64,000 nucleotides of DNA from Strigamia acuminata (GCA_949358305.1 OX442318.1:2218501-2282500), one strand, 5' to 3'; counted from the stretch's first letter, positions 12,501-27,500 are shown. Numbers and translations are program-made. The notes: generated by a model not told the origin, from the letters alone.

Positions 12501-15500
12501 TAAACTGAGGAAGCGCAAAAAAAACAGCTTTTTTGACGATAAACGGGAAATATCACTTCATACAGATGCCGTTTGGGCTGATTAACGCTCCATTTGTTTT
12601 CAACCGAGTGATGGAGTTAGCATTCGGACATCTGCCGTACGAAATACTGCGGAGGTATATGGACGACTTTTTGTCGGGCACGAAAACAAACGGAGAACTG
12701 ATTGAGAAGATTCGCAAGATTTTGATCAAAGTTTGGAAGTCGAAACTGACGTTGAAACTCAGCAAGTGTCATTTCCCTTGCGAGGAGGTGCAATCTTTAG
12801 ATTTGCGACTGACAAAAGACGGCCTACGACCGAGACTCAAAAAGACGAGCGCTATCCGAAATTTCGCAAGACCGAAGGACGTACGTAGAGTAAAAAGCTT
12901 TCTCGGATCTTTCGGATATTTTCGACATTTTATCGCGGAAAATGAAACGAAAATGAGGGCATTGACGCGACTAACTCGGAAAAACGAAGTGTTCGTATGG
13001 GCAGCCGAGTGCGAGACGGCGTTTCAAAAACTCATTGATGAATTGGTTGCGGCACCAGAACAGAAAATTTACGACTACACGCGACCATGAGAAGTACATA
13101 CGGATGCATCACAAGACGGCATTGGAGCGGTGTTGATGCAACGAGGCGATGACAATGAGTTACACCCAATCATTTACGCGAGTAGAACGACGACTGATTG
13201 TGAGAAGAGATACCATTCAACGAAGGTCGAGCTGATGGCAGTAGTTTTGGTGGTATTGAAGTTTCAAATGTATTTATACGGCACAGAATTTACGGTCGTT
13301 ACAGATTGCGAAGCGGTACAATATGGGTTGAAAAAACGAGAATTGACGCCACGATTTGGAAAATGGGTGCTTGCGCTCTCCGAATACGATTTCAAAGCAA
13401 TACATCGACCAGGATTACAAATGGGGCACGTCGATGCTCTGAGTAAGAACGCGGAACCAATAAACAATGAGGAGACAAAGTTCGAGCTATGTTTTCGAGT
13501 TAATCAAATTAAATTTTTAGAAGGAGATTGGCTCGTAGCTGTGCAGGGAAGCAACTTCGAGTGCAAAGAGATGAGAAATGCGATTTTAACAACCGATGAG
13601 AGTTCATTAGACGAGCGAATACGACACAAGATCCGAGGATACAAAGTTAAGCGCGGACACGTTTATTTCGAATTGACAAGAAACGGACGGCGAAGAGACG
13701 TGTTGTATTTGCCGAAAATGATGCGACGGCAAATTATACGCGAATTTCACGATGGACATGCGCATCCAGAAGTCGATGCGACAATCGAAGCAATTTTGAA
13801 AAGATTTTGGTTTTCCAAAATGAGGAGTTTTGTTAAATCGATTATTGGACCTTGCGTGACGTGTCTGATGGGAAAAGAGCCGGGAGGAAACCGTGCAGTG
13901 AAACTGAATATTATCGAGAGAAGGAAAGTGCCCTTCCACACCGACCATCTGGACCACGTGGGGCCTTTTCCAAAGAGCGGCAACAGAAATCGACACATCT
14001 TAGTAGCAGTGTGTAATTTTTCAAAGTTGGTGTTTTTGATGCCGGTAAAATCAATGAACGTGATCACCACGTGCAGAGAGATTCGAAAGTTGTGTACACA
14101 ATGTGGATCCCAACAAGAGTCATCATGGACTGAGGAACGGCGTTTACCAACGTGTTGTTTGCGCAGATGTGCGACGAGCTGAAGATAAGGCACGTACTAG
14201 CGTCGACAGAAAATCCACGAGCAAATGGGCAAGTCGAAAGGATTAATCGGACAATAATTCGGATGTGGCAAGTCAGACAATGAAAGACGACGGTAGCGAC
14301 TGGAGTTAGAGGATTGACAGAATTGAAATGGCGATCAACTCGAGAATGAACCAGTCGATCAAGAAGACACCACTGGAGGTTATGTACGGATTTCAATCAA
14401 GAACCATCATCGAGCCGAAGTTAGCAACGATAGTGGTCGACGAAAGTAACGATAGCGAGACCGAATTTGAGCACACAAGGAACGAAGCACTCGAGACACT
14501 GACGGCAAACCAAATCAAGCAGGTGTTCGACAAACATCGAAGACCAAATCGTAAATACGAGGTCGGAGACATAGTCGTCGTACGAATGAAAGCGATCGCC
14601 ATACAGGGCAAAGCAGGGAAGCTCAGCAGTTTATATCGGGGACCGCTACAAGTGAGCCGGAAGATTATCAAGGTTACGAGTCAAGGTTACGAGTCTTGAA
14701 AATCCACCACGATGTACGACGACAGCACCGATTCATCACATGAAGAAATGGGCGTTCGAAGACGATGCGATGTCGGAAGCAGAGGACAAAGCAATGAGCG
14801 TCGGCGAGGGCGCCGACATTTAGTCGGATCACTGCGTGTGGAGTTTCGGGTTCGAGAAACACGAGACAGACGACAGCACACTACCAGAGGGCGTTTGGAC
14901 GTAATACGCGCATTGTTAATACATCCGACGTTTATCTGTAACAACCAATAGGAGCTAACCATTGTAGTATTTAACCCAATCAATTTGTTATAAGGAACAC
15001 TGTTTGAATTAATAAAGTTGTGTGTGTGTTGCGGACCAACGGGTCCGCCATTTGTTATTTTGGAAATCAGCTATCAATAGTTTTTGATAGTTTACATATT
15101 ATTTTTTATTAAACCTTGATTATTCTAAGACAACTTCAGCTTCTTTTAGTACACGAAACTTAATTATCCTTACATTAGTAGCTATTTACAATAAAATGGG
15201 AAGTTTCAACACTTATCTTACAGCTTCAAATCAACGACTGGACCCCACCTTAGCGCCTATTTGAACCCCAGCGCTTATTCAGATCCAGCGCCAATTTGAA
15301 GCTGTGATGGCAGCTGCAAATGATTATAATTTTCTAGTCCAATTAAAAGCGTTTTATTTCTTCTTTCATTTTAAAGGTATTAATAGATCCGTCGAGAGTA
15401 GCGCATCTGACTTATAAACAAAAAGTTGAAATATCAATACATCAGACTTTTTCCATGAAAAATAAATACGGATGGATGAGACATAAAGAGCTACCCGTTC

Positions 15501-18500
15501 ATACCGTTGCTACAACTACTGTGCAAAAAGTAAAACAACAATTTGTGTTTTGAACATACAGTTTAATATTTAAGAAAAATCTAGTTTTAAGAAAGAGCAA
15601 TATCCTACAATTATTGGATTTGCAATGTTCCGTAAAAAAATTACACTGGATGAAAATTTTCGAGGTTCAGCTAAATTAAGAGGTTTTATCAATGCGATTG
15701 ATTTTTCAAGTCTTTTTTATATTCAATTTTGCACTACTTTTTGTAACGCAAATGTAGAATGAGTGTAACGAACGCAGAAAAAACGAAAGAAACGTAGTCA
15801 AAACAAACTTTTCCATTCATTTCGTTCATTCTACGTTCATTTTGAGTTCGGACGTAGAACGACTTAGAGCACTAAATTGCTATTAACAAACACACTAGTT
15901 AGACTGCACGTCATTGGCCAATAATTGAGTCATTTTCAAAATCGCAAAATCGTTGGATTAAAGAAATCCCTTATTGTAATTTAGAAACAAAAGTATTTCT
16001 GAAGTGGGAATCCGGTGTAATGTGGATTTTGGTCAGAAAACTCAATTTGAATAAGTAGTTTTATTAGAGTACACACAGTAGCAGTCGCCCAACTACGGAT
16101 GTGTAAAGTCTCCGTTTGATATTTAAATTTGAGTAATATTCACAGATACCACGACACCACCGCCAATGCAGAACCGCCAAGGTTTTAACCGCCAAGTCAA
16201 AACCGCCAAAACAATACCGCCAAACCATAACCGCCAAAACAATACCGCCAAAACAATAACGCCAAACCCATTACAGCCAAACCATTACCGCCAAAACAAC
16301 CAGCGCCAATGGTAACAACAGCCAATGCCGGCATAAAATAACAAAGAATGACAGAAATTGGTCGAAAACATACAAAAACGTACTAACACGTCCAAAAACG
16401 TAACGAAAACATAAAAAAAACGTACCGAAAACGTTTCATATGTTGCATATACTGTATATGCAGTTGGTGTCATCAAGTTTTCTTCATCTCCTTCGTCGTC
16501 GCACCCGTCTCCTTCGTCGTCGCACCCGTCTCCTTCGTCGTCGCACCCGTCTCCGTCGTCTTCGCACCCGTCTCCGTCGTCTTCGCACTCGTCGCCGCAA
16601 TCGTCTTCGTCTGTTTGTTTGTTTTTTCGAAATGTTCGCCCGTTTTGCTCAAAGCAAAAACGGCAAGCTGTTAATGTTTTATGATGGATTCACTTCCGGT
16701 GCAGCGGCTGCCATGTCGCCTGAATGAACTGAAGATCACTCACTATTTAGCTGGGCAACGTCCTCCTTTAAGTCGAAAAAAATATCGTATTTGTGCAGAA
16801 AGACTCGCTCACATTGTTTCGGACTATGCAAACCGAAATATTTTGGATTATCTTGAAAGAATTGCCCATAACTTTAACCTTAATCAATAAAAACTTTTGC
16901 AAATTTAATTTGCTGTTATATTCGTTTATTTTCTGTTGTTTTTTGTTATTTCGCAAGATTTTCGACAAATTTGACCATTTCGGGTCTTTGGCGGTCATTG
17001 GCGGTCATTGGCTGTTGTTACCATTGGTGCTGGTTGTTTTGGCGGTAATGGTTTGGCGGTAATGGGTTTGGCGGTATTGTTTTGGCGGTTTTGACTTGGC
17101 GGTTAAAACCTTGGCGGTTATGCATTGGCGGTGGTGTCGTGCTATGATATTCACAATATAAATTCATGTTTCAGTATAACTTCATCAACACAAAACGAAA
17201 TCCTTGCATTGCCGAAGAGGATTTAATTGACTGCTTGGATCGTTGTTTGCTGAAAAAAATTACTTGCAGGTACACATTTTTTAAGCATATTCTTCCTTCA
17301 AGCAACATTCAAACCAAAGAGTTGCGGTTGAACATGGTTTTTCGGTTTTCATTTTTCCTAATTGAGTATTACAAAGTACAAATTAAAGCTTTTTAATTTG
17401 TGAAGAAAATTAGTCGTATTAAACAATTTTTTTTAATTGTATATTTTTATTAAGTATTTATAATTTTTGCAGGTACCCTAATTAACCTTTTTAAAGAAAA
17501 CCAGATTATTTTATTTATCAGATTTATCTGATAAACGTGGACAAAGTCTACCGTATTAACACGCTATTAAGTGTTTTCCACTAAACAGCGAGTAGGACCA
17601 GACTGCTTCTTAAATCGCGTTTTTAGTGGCATACTGGGATGTTGTTTGAAAATTTCAGAAAATGTTTTAATAAGTGACAAATTTGCATTTAAAAGTGAAA
17701 ACACAAGGATAAAAAGTAAAAGCTTGCTTTTATCTGAAAAAAACTTGCTTGAGCAAACACAAGCTTTGCTTTGAAGAGTGTTTGTACTCACCCACTCCGA
17801 TCAAACTGAGTTTGCTTTACCAGCTTCAAGCTTTGTTGTGTTTGGTCACGTTACTTTGGCAGCCATTTAAACAAGAGAAACAGCATTGTGGGTTTTAACG
17901 ATTGAGTTGATCGAGTAATTCAGCATCAACAATGCCACCTTATAAAAATGGAGAAAGAACAGCTAAATTTTTTATAATAACTAGTTATATTGAGTTTGCC
18001 ATGAGCTGGTAAGCCAAAAGCAGCTCAAGTAAGTCATTTGACTCCTTCTTTGAAATTTTGCCAGCTCCCTTATGTTTCCTTATTTAAGGGCATGCCCTAA
18101 AAAGCGCATCAATATGGTACTTGTTTAGTGACATGTTTTCAGACATGTCAAAAATTTGTTTAATGATTTTTCTATACATATTAAAAAGAATTATTTTATA
18201 ATACTCAATAGACAAATTAAAAACCGAAAAATTGGTTTTCAGAGCCGGTTTTGCGATTTCAGTTTTAATTAAAAAACCGCAGTTTTCGGTTTCGGATAAA
18301 TCGCAATCTCAAACTCCAGCTGGTTGGACCTAAATCCTGTGAACAACAAATTTTAATGTCATCGTTGAAGTTGAACACAAAAGTTTTACTAGCTGCTTTC
18401 AAAAAATCATTTAGACTCACAAGATAGCACTCACAAGATAACGGACTTATTTTTTAGGTCACCGTTTTACGAAACCAGTGACTTACCAGAATGCAAAAAT

Positions 18501-21500
18501 GAGACTTTGCTAGGACAGCAATATCAAATGTGGAAAGAATTTTTCCAATCAACAAATCTAATAAAATATTGTGAATGTCTCAATGTATGCGAAGTGAGTA
18601 AACTAACTTAATCTATGAAGAATTGCCTAGATCTGAAGGTGCCATCGATCTTACTAAAGCTATGGACGATGATACTGACGCTACCGACGATGACACTGAC
18701 GCTACCGACGATGACACTGACGCTAACGACGATGACACTGACGCTACCGACGATGACACTGACGCTACCGACGATGATACTGACGCTACCAACAATGTTA
18801 CTGTCGCTACCAACAATGTTACTGACGCTACCAACAATGTTACTGACGCTGCCATCGATCTTACTGAAGCTACTATCGATGTTACTGACGCTACCATCGA
18901 TGTTACCGTTCTCAACAATTATGTCAGAACATTACAAGAACGTATTTCGTACGACATAATCTCTTTACTGTGCGACATTGGTGGAAACATCGGACTTTAT
19001 TTCGGAATATCTTGTTTAACACTCGTCAAAATATTTGTTCACTGCTGCAAAATGTTTTTTCAGAAGTCCAAAAAATTGATAAAGATACATTCTAAGTTGA
19101 AATACAAAATCCAGACAATTCTTGAAAAAAATCAGAAAAAACCAAAAAAATCCTTCGTCCAGCAAAAGCTGAAAAGCTCGGTTTTACTAATCCTGATGCT
19201 CATGTCGGTTTATAATGTGTACAACCAAATTATGACTTTTTTTGATTTTCCACTCATCAAAACTGTTAGTCTCATAAGAGATGACATTATCCATTGGCCT
19301 CATATTGTAAGTTGCGGAGATAGTGGTAACATACACCATGCTGCAAGGATGTTAGCAGAATGGCATGGCTTTAATTCCCAGCAACTTGTTGATTTACTCC
19401 ATCCTAAATCCAAATACGTAAACAAACCACTCAAATTATGGCAGGACTCTAAAGAGGTTGAAGGACATTACATACAGGAGATAAAAGAAACATATATCAA
19501 AGTAAGCAATTGAATTTTTAAATCACACGTATTAGTTATAAATGATTTTATTATAAACATCACACACAATTAATGTCACCAAATTGGCTTAAATAAAGTC
19601 ATTCAATCAGCTGCAACTCGTACGTAGTATACTGTTAATTTCTAAAGGGCCTTTAATGGAGTCACCGTTGTCGTGTGAATAATTAGATATGGTTTTGAAC
19701 CATTCATAATTAACCTTCCCACAGCCATGGTGGGTCAAAAAAATTACAGAAATGGTAAAATTACTGTAATTCTTTTTTTACTGAAAATTAATGAAGGAGG
19801 TCAACTTTTATTCCTAAAAAAATTCTTTTTCTTATTTTATAATGTCTTAATACGAATAGTTTTTCAAGAACGCACCATGTTTTAGCGATTTCACTTTAGC
19901 GAATTTATTTTAGCGACGACTTGTTTTAGCGACTACGTCATTTTAGCGACCAAAAATTCGCTAAAATGGTGTGGTCGCTAAAATGAGGCGTCGCTAAAAT
20001 AAAATTGCTAAAACAACGTGGTCGAATTTTTTTTAAATGAATAAAACTACTTTATTTAGGCTAAGTAATTGGAAATATTAAATGTAACAATGAATTCGGC
20101 TGGTGGGCCCGCAGAATAACCTTTTGACGCACGATAAATCACGAGCTTTGTGGCATCCCCCTTCTCTTCTCACAACAACAGCCGCTGCCTGCCTTCGCTT
20201 CGGCGTTACCCAACTGATGTGTCACGCTATTGCCTACCCAGGTAGCATTATATATTGGGCCAATATTGGACCAATATTGGGTATCTTGGGGTTCTGCTGG
20301 CCAATATAACCAACCTTCAACCAATGTAGGTCCAATATTGGGAACATAATATTGGCCAATATTTGGAATACAATATTGGCCCAATGTTGGCTAAGGATTG
20401 GCAAGCCAATATTGGGTTTCCACGCCAGACCCAATGTTGGCCCGATATTGGCTGGCAATATTGGCCCAATATTAACTAGCCAATTATTAGCCAATATTGG
20501 CTGTCGGCAGGCAGCCATTGATTGGCCATTATTGGGAATACAATATTGGCCCAATGTTGGCTAAAGATTGGCAAGCCAATATTGGGTTTCCACGCCACAC
20601 CCAATGTTGGCCCAATATTGGCCGGCAATATTGGCCCAATATCAACTAGCCAATTGTTAGCCAATATTGGCTGTCGGTAGGCAGCCATCGATTGGCCAAT
20701 ATTGGGAATGCAATATTGGCCCAATGTTGGCTAAAGATTGGCAAGCCAACATTGGGTTTCCACGCCAGACCCAATGTTGGCCCAATATTGGCCGCCAATA
20801 TTGGCCCAGTATCAACTAGCCAATTGTTAACCAATATTGGCTGTCGATAGGCAGCCATCGATTGGCCAATATTCTGAATACAATATTGGCCCAATGTTGG
20901 CAATGGATTGGCAAGCCAACATTGGGTTTCCACGCCGGACCCAATGTTGGCCCGATATTGGCTGGCAATAATGACCCAATATTAACCACCCAATTGTTAG
21001 CCAATATTGGCTGTCAGTAGGCAGCCATCGATTGGCCAATATTCATAACTCGATCGCAAGAACACGGCATGGTGAAACTAAGCATATGATCGCTCAAATG
21101 CGGCCAAAAAGCGCTTAGTTTCCCGTCGAAACTAGGCGTCGATCGCCGGCCGCATTCCATCGCAAGAACGCCACCGCGACGTCGTGGAAAGATTCTCTCG
21201 CTATCGACGCGACGAGTAACGGGGAACCATTGTGTTTCACGTTCACCGTTCCCAAACCCATTCATCTGCCACAAAAACTGCCGCTGCCCCAGAGTTATAG
21301 CACATTGAAACTTTTTAGTGACTCGTTTTAATATGTTATTTTTTTTTCGATTTTCGGCTCGATTAAATTGTTGGTTTTGAGTGTTTGTTGGTCGTCACGT
21401 ACGCGTGACATTACCGCCACTGTCTTCATTATTATAATTGAATAATAAAGAAATACACACTTTTACCGGTATTTAATTTTTTTTTAAAGTTCTTATTGAG

Positions 21501-24500
21501 TCGACGTGGACTTAGATGCGGGAGTCGATGGTGGAGTCGATGCCGACCCAACCGCATCGATTCCTGCATCGAAATGTCAACACCGTCCTCAAAAAATTAA
21601 AGTTTAAATATTTCGTTTTTCGGAAATTAAATAGAAGTAAATTGAATTAAAAATTCCAAAAAGTTGCGCATATTTTTATTTACGAAGAAGTAGAAACGAA
21701 TGAGAAACAATGCGCCATGACGAATAGTGCATGATCGCGCATCTGATCAATGCGTCTTTTCTCATTCAGAGAAAATGTTTAATTTGCATACAAATTGTAA
21801 TTTAATGCGAATAAATATAATATTTAATTTTTTTAAAATTTAATTACGAGTATGTATTTGTTTATTGATTGGAACAAAACGGAATGAAATAATAAACTGT
21901 TGACTGTAAAATTGAAAAAAAAACATGCAGCATAGTTAATTTTTTTTACTGCCGTGCCCCTCGTGCCGATGGTGTACGCCATGCACTTTCCTACGACCAT
22001 TCGCATCGATAAATAAAATGTATCGATATATATACTTTTAAATTTTTGCAGCCAGTTGAACGAGATAGAAGGACGAACTTTGCTCTAAGATGGCGATATT
22101 AAAACTTGTTTTAACAATATTTTTTCTCGAACATTTTCCTTGCCGCATTTGGATCGCCAAACAGATTGTATCCGTGGATACTGGATATGGATAGGATGCT
22201 ATAAGATGACTCGTCGTAAAAAAATTATCTATATGCAAAATGTAACGATCATAAATATCGTAAATTTAAAACAATCTACAACAATATGTCAAATAGATGA
22301 ACTAACAAATAAGAAAGTGAAAAAGAACAGTTCCGGATCTCGAACAATGTTGATTTGGCCGACGTAAATTTGTTGGAGTCGTCGCGCTCTTTTTCGACTT
22401 TGTCTGAATCACTCGAACCGCATTTAGATGGCTCTTGTGGTTCGTCGACTTTTCGCCGGTATCAGCGTGCCGCCATTAGAATACACCAACATATAACAAT
22501 GATTATAAATGCTTAATTTAAATTTTGGAGTAAACACAAGTCGAGGTGCTCGTTCATGTGATTTTCTTCAATCTGAAGCGAGCACACGGGACAGGATTGG
22601 GATGAAGACCGATCGTTCGTTTGGTTATTATTGGAAATTTCAGCGAATTCGTCTCGTCAGAACTGTGGATTTTCTTTTCGATCTGGCCACTGAATACTGT
22701 ATGTAACTTAAGAGGCGGACGTGTCGCCTGCGGATCTAAATAACTTGGAGTGTCACGACGCCGGGTCTCGGCATGCTCGTTCTTTTCGATTTTGTTTTGT
22801 CGCTTCATTTCGACGGTTGCACGATTGTTTCGGGGTGCTTGAGCACAGATTAGAGGAATTCCTCTAATCTGTGTGCTTGAGCTTGGTATCGAACCAAACA
22901 CATGACCGCGGCCAGTGAACGGGATGAAAGTCGATTCAATTTTATTCAGTTCCACTCTGCTGGGGCAATGAAAAAGAAAATGTAACAACTCGTTTAAACG
23001 AGTTGGTAACTCGAAATAACGAGTTGTGCAACAAGGCTTTGTAACCGATTTATTTAAGAACGGGGAATCGGCCAAACACCGGCCGCATTTGTGCGATCGA
23101 GTGTGGCCGGTATTCGGCCGACTACCGGTAGCGAATTTATTTATCGATTAATTTGAATTTTTGCTCAAAAATTACTAGTTATTTTGGTTACTTTCAACGA
23201 AAAACCATGTAATTATGTCAAATTCGAGCTATTCTGAGAGTAATTTTATCGATTAAGAATTGAAATTGACCCACAAGTACAAAAAATCCAAACATTTTGA
23301 AAAAACACAATTTATAAAAATATTTCAACTTTACTCGATTTTATTTGTAAAAACATTCCAACTATTCTCGATTTTACTTAAAAAAGTGCTTAGTTTCTCG
23401 TCGAAACCAAGCACCGGTAGTTGGTCAAACACCAGCCGCATTCGATTGCACAAATGCGGCCGGTGTTTGGCGTAAAAACATGTCGAGGTAAAAATAACAA
23501 CAATAATAATTAGAGTTGCAAGGAATGCTTGCTTTGTAGTCAGTTAGTCGGCCTATTTGGCCAAAAAACTGAATATTCTGTGAAAAACTTAGGATGATTT
23601 GCATTTTTTAGAATAGATACTGATAATTTACACTGTAAAAAATGAATTTAGCCAGATAACTTTACATTTTTAAGTGAGAATTGAATATTTTTGGTGGAAG
23701 GTACATATTTGGCAGAAAATTGTGTTTTCAACCCGAAAATTGTGTTTTTAACTCAAAAATTGCTTTTTTTCAACACGAAAATTGCTTTTTTCAACCCAAA
23801 AATTGCTTTTTTTTAAACAAATATTTGGATGTTCAGCTATATTGGCATTCAGTGCAAATTATTGCTTAGTAATAAGTAATTATTCAATAAGATATTATTG
23901 TTAGCGCATCTGCTGACTTCCGACGGCGAAGAAACTTGGAATTCCCGCGCGGAACAATTGGATTTGAATATCAGTCGCTGAGCCTGGCTAACAGGAATAA
24001 AAAACAAGTTTTTTGTCAAAATTTCGACATGTGCGCAAGCACGTAACACGAAAAATGACTGGAAAACTGGGTTTTATCCAAATTATTCCAATCAACTAAC
24101 ATTCGAGTAGATGGACTACCTGGTCAGGGACTTTTTTTAAATTTGTGGAAGAGTTGTTAAAACAGCAACGGGACTTAGCAAATAGTGTATGACCCGTCTC
24201 CGGTAATGATCAGTCACTACGAAATCGAAAAAATGCAATTGAATAAAATACCGACAAACACAATTCAAAATAAATAAATAAAGCTTTGTAATGGTAAAAA
24301 TATTTATTCCCGGAAAGTTACGATGGCCCAGTTGAAAAGTTTAGTGTTTATAGGAAATAAATTCGACAAAAAAAAAATGGATATTTTTTGACCAAAACAC
24401 AAGAAAAACCCGAATTTTTTAAAAATCGAACACAAACCGAACGTTTTTATAGCGAAACGACATGTTTTTATTTCAAAATAAGTTGTTACATTATATAAAT

Positions 24501-27500
24501 CTTTCGACAAACCTTTTTGGCAAAAAACGACGGTAAAATCGATGAATTAGGTTCACAATGAGTGGCAAAACACCACAAATCATTCCAGAACCTGAAAAAT
24601 TGAAGGAAAATCCATTTTCTTGCCCGGAACAATGACAAGTTTTCTTCGGCAAAGCCGCACGGTCGCAACAAGCGACACGCGCAAAAGCACCGCCGATACG
24701 TAACAGTCGACTTCCCGGCGAGACAAATAAAAGAAACGAACACTTTTTCAATGATTCGACTTGTTAAAACTAAAAACGAATGGAATCACCGCTGAAATAA
24801 GTTAAAAAGACCTTTTTTACATCGAAAATGACAATTTTGGCACCACAAACACGAACACAATATTGTGTTCGTGCCACAAACCTTCGCGAATAAAGAATTT
24901 TATAAGCCTCGTGGCACAACTCGTTTAAACGACTTGCAACTCGTTATTTCGAGTTGTGCAACTCGTTATTTCGAGTTGCGAACTCGTTTAAACGAGTTGT
25001 AAGTTGTAACATTTCTTTTTCATGAAAACGGATTCACTGGATACTGGCTGAAGATCTCGTTTAGAACGAGATCTGCAGCCAGCTTCCGGTTTGTGTGCTG
25101 TAGACAACCGCGTGGTTAGGTCTAGGTTAATGGTTTTAATCAAACATCTTGGAATTAAACCATATACAACCATGTAAGCCATATGTATAGAAGGTAGGTG
25201 TTTTGATTTTTACAGATCAGGGATCGATACACGCCGATGCGATGATAAAAACGCGGTGAATTGAAAACCTCGCAAATTTGAAAATGATAGAAAATAAACG
25301 ACCCGACTTCAGGACCAACGTAATTCGAATATAATGTAAATAAATTTCATTAATTATTACGATCTTTTATGCCGACATAAAACTAAAACTAAAAATTAAT
25401 ACGAATTTATATTTAACAGACGAAGCGAATCTATACGGGACAACGGGATCTAGCGGACAGGTCATTCGTGATAAAGAGCAAACCCGTGAACAGACTACAA
25501 CTCAACAATTAAACAAGTTAGTTTGACTTTACATTTTCCAAATACTGACTAACCAAACACTAATTTGCAGATGAAGGAACGCGTGGTGTACAGATCCATT
25601 TGCGAACCTAGTCGGGTATGTGAGTTGAAAGTGGGACACACTGGATGTAGACGATTTTGTTCAATAGCTGGTGATGATGATCTTAAGTCGGTGAGTGAAG
25701 AAAACTCAACCGCGGGCACGTATGGCAAGTGTATGTATTCTTTATTTTTCCACTTACAGTAAATCTTGTGCAGTTATCTGTTTTAATTAGGCAAATGGAG
25801 AGACACTGGTTCAAGTAGAAGGAAATTCGACCAATATTTTTTGACAACTGATACAACATTAATTAATTAAGTTTTAATTAAAAATAATATTTTCCTGGCA
25901 TTGGTGTGTCAAAACATGTGAGTTTGTTGTTTTTTAAAATTTAAAAGAGAAAATATAAATTAATTTGAAATATTTTTTATAGGTATCCGGTTGTTTAGCA
26001 GCAAGTAAAGGAGAATGAATGAAGAAAATATCTCAATATGTCCAAATATGAATAAAAATAAAATGTTTATACAAAAATTCATGTATTTGTTTATCTATTA
26101 TTTTTGAAAAATATATATCAGGTAGAATTCTGCAGAGGTTCCAAGTATTGGCCCAATATTGGGACCCAATATTGGACCAATGTGAAGATTTTAGAAAATG
26201 CCAAATTGGCCCAATATTGGGTCCAAGCAGTGGCCCAATATTGTGACACAATATTGGCCCAATATTGGTTACGAGTATTGGCCCAATGTTGGCATACAAT
26301 ATTGGGCCAATGTCGGGATGTAAGAAAACGCCAGATTGGCCCAATATTGGTTCAAAATATTGGCCCAATATTGGTTACGAGTATTGGCCCAATGTTGGCA
26401 CACAATATTGGGCCAATGTCGGGATGTAAGAAAACGCCAGATTGGCCCAATATTGGTTCAAAATATTGGCCCAATATTGGTTACGAGTATTGGCCCAATA
26501 TTGGCACACAATATTGGGCCAATGTCGGGATGTAAGAAAACGCCAGATTGGCCCAATATTGGTTCAAAATATTGGCCCAATATTGGTTACGAGTATTGGC
26601 CCAATATTGGGAAACAATATTGGGCCAATCTGGCGTTTTCTTACATCCCGACATTGGCCCAATATTGTGTCCCAACATTGGCCCAATATTTTAGCCAATA
26701 TTGGGCCAATATTGCGCCAATATATAATGCTACCTGGGTAGCGTCGCTAAAATGTAGCTTTCGCTAAAACGGGCGTCTCTAAAACGTGTCCTCTGCTGCA
26801 GAAATGTGATCTCATTTTCGCTAAAATGAGATCAGTCAGATGGGCTTTTCAAATTATTATTAAGATAATTGAATATTTACGACATAAAACACCCTTGATA
26901 GCAGCGCCGTATACCGTTTTGCCATCTGTTTGCACTAGGTGGCGAATTAAAATTATTTCTAAAACATGTGCTTCTGCCAGGAAAAATGCGATTGCACCTG
27001 AAAAAATGTGATTGTGCACATGTGCAGAAGGATTTTTGAAAAGAAGACAGAAATGACCGACCATAGCTACACATGTGTAGTAACTGGGCATGGCTATGGA
27101 AAGGTTAAAACATCTGGCACGATTTTGTCTGTCATTAGCAATTGCCTTTACAAATTATTTAATTTCCAGTATGCCGAAGCGGATCCTAAAATTTTAAACA
27201 TATCATATGTGTCAACACCATTTGGAATCTGCATCGTGTTTAAGAAAGGTACAAATCATTACAAATACTCAAAGTCTTTGCGTTTCATTTTAACATGTTT
27301 ACAGTTGATCAGCAATATTTTCCAAAGCAAAATTATTTGTGGATTAAGGGTGAAGCCAGCAGCAATGGGTATACAAACAGAAATGAACATAAACAAGTGA
27401 GACAGGAGTATTTATGAATTCACTTTTCAGATAAATATTTGTTTGCATTCATTGCAGAATTTCATTGTGCCACAAAACCAATTGTTTCACCCCAAGCATA

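Larger units (their letters stand above)
20234..26741. mobile_element. Large TIR element with CCAATATTGG subterminal arrays
   Basis: The left end ctacccaggtagcattatat and its inverse at the right end (26718-26741, finishing gctacctgggtag) bound a 6.5 kb segment in the long intron of gene B. Both ends lead into arrays rich in CCAATATTGG. A TA may be the target duplication. The interior holds a nested TIR element and a few exon-like frames but no transposase I recognise. The superfamily is unassigned. Confidence 0.6.

Noticed and set aside
12399-15055. Intact retrotransposon
   Set aside because: gag, protease and the start of RT are missing, and stops and frameshifts interrupt pol.
16440-16727. 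Arginine-rich ORF
   Set aside because: It is encoded by a 21-bp microsatellite inside the Mutator-like element.
18613-18959. LPTMTLT and VASVSSS repeat ORFs in other frames of the gene B exon
   Set aside because: They are shadow frames of the 21-bp repeat; only the TDATDDD frame joins the conserved TM2.
20139-21004. Overlapping ORFs rich in NIGPIL and WKPNIGLP on both strands
   Set aside because: They arise from the CCAATATTGG array and have no independent support; the same applies to 26033-26767.
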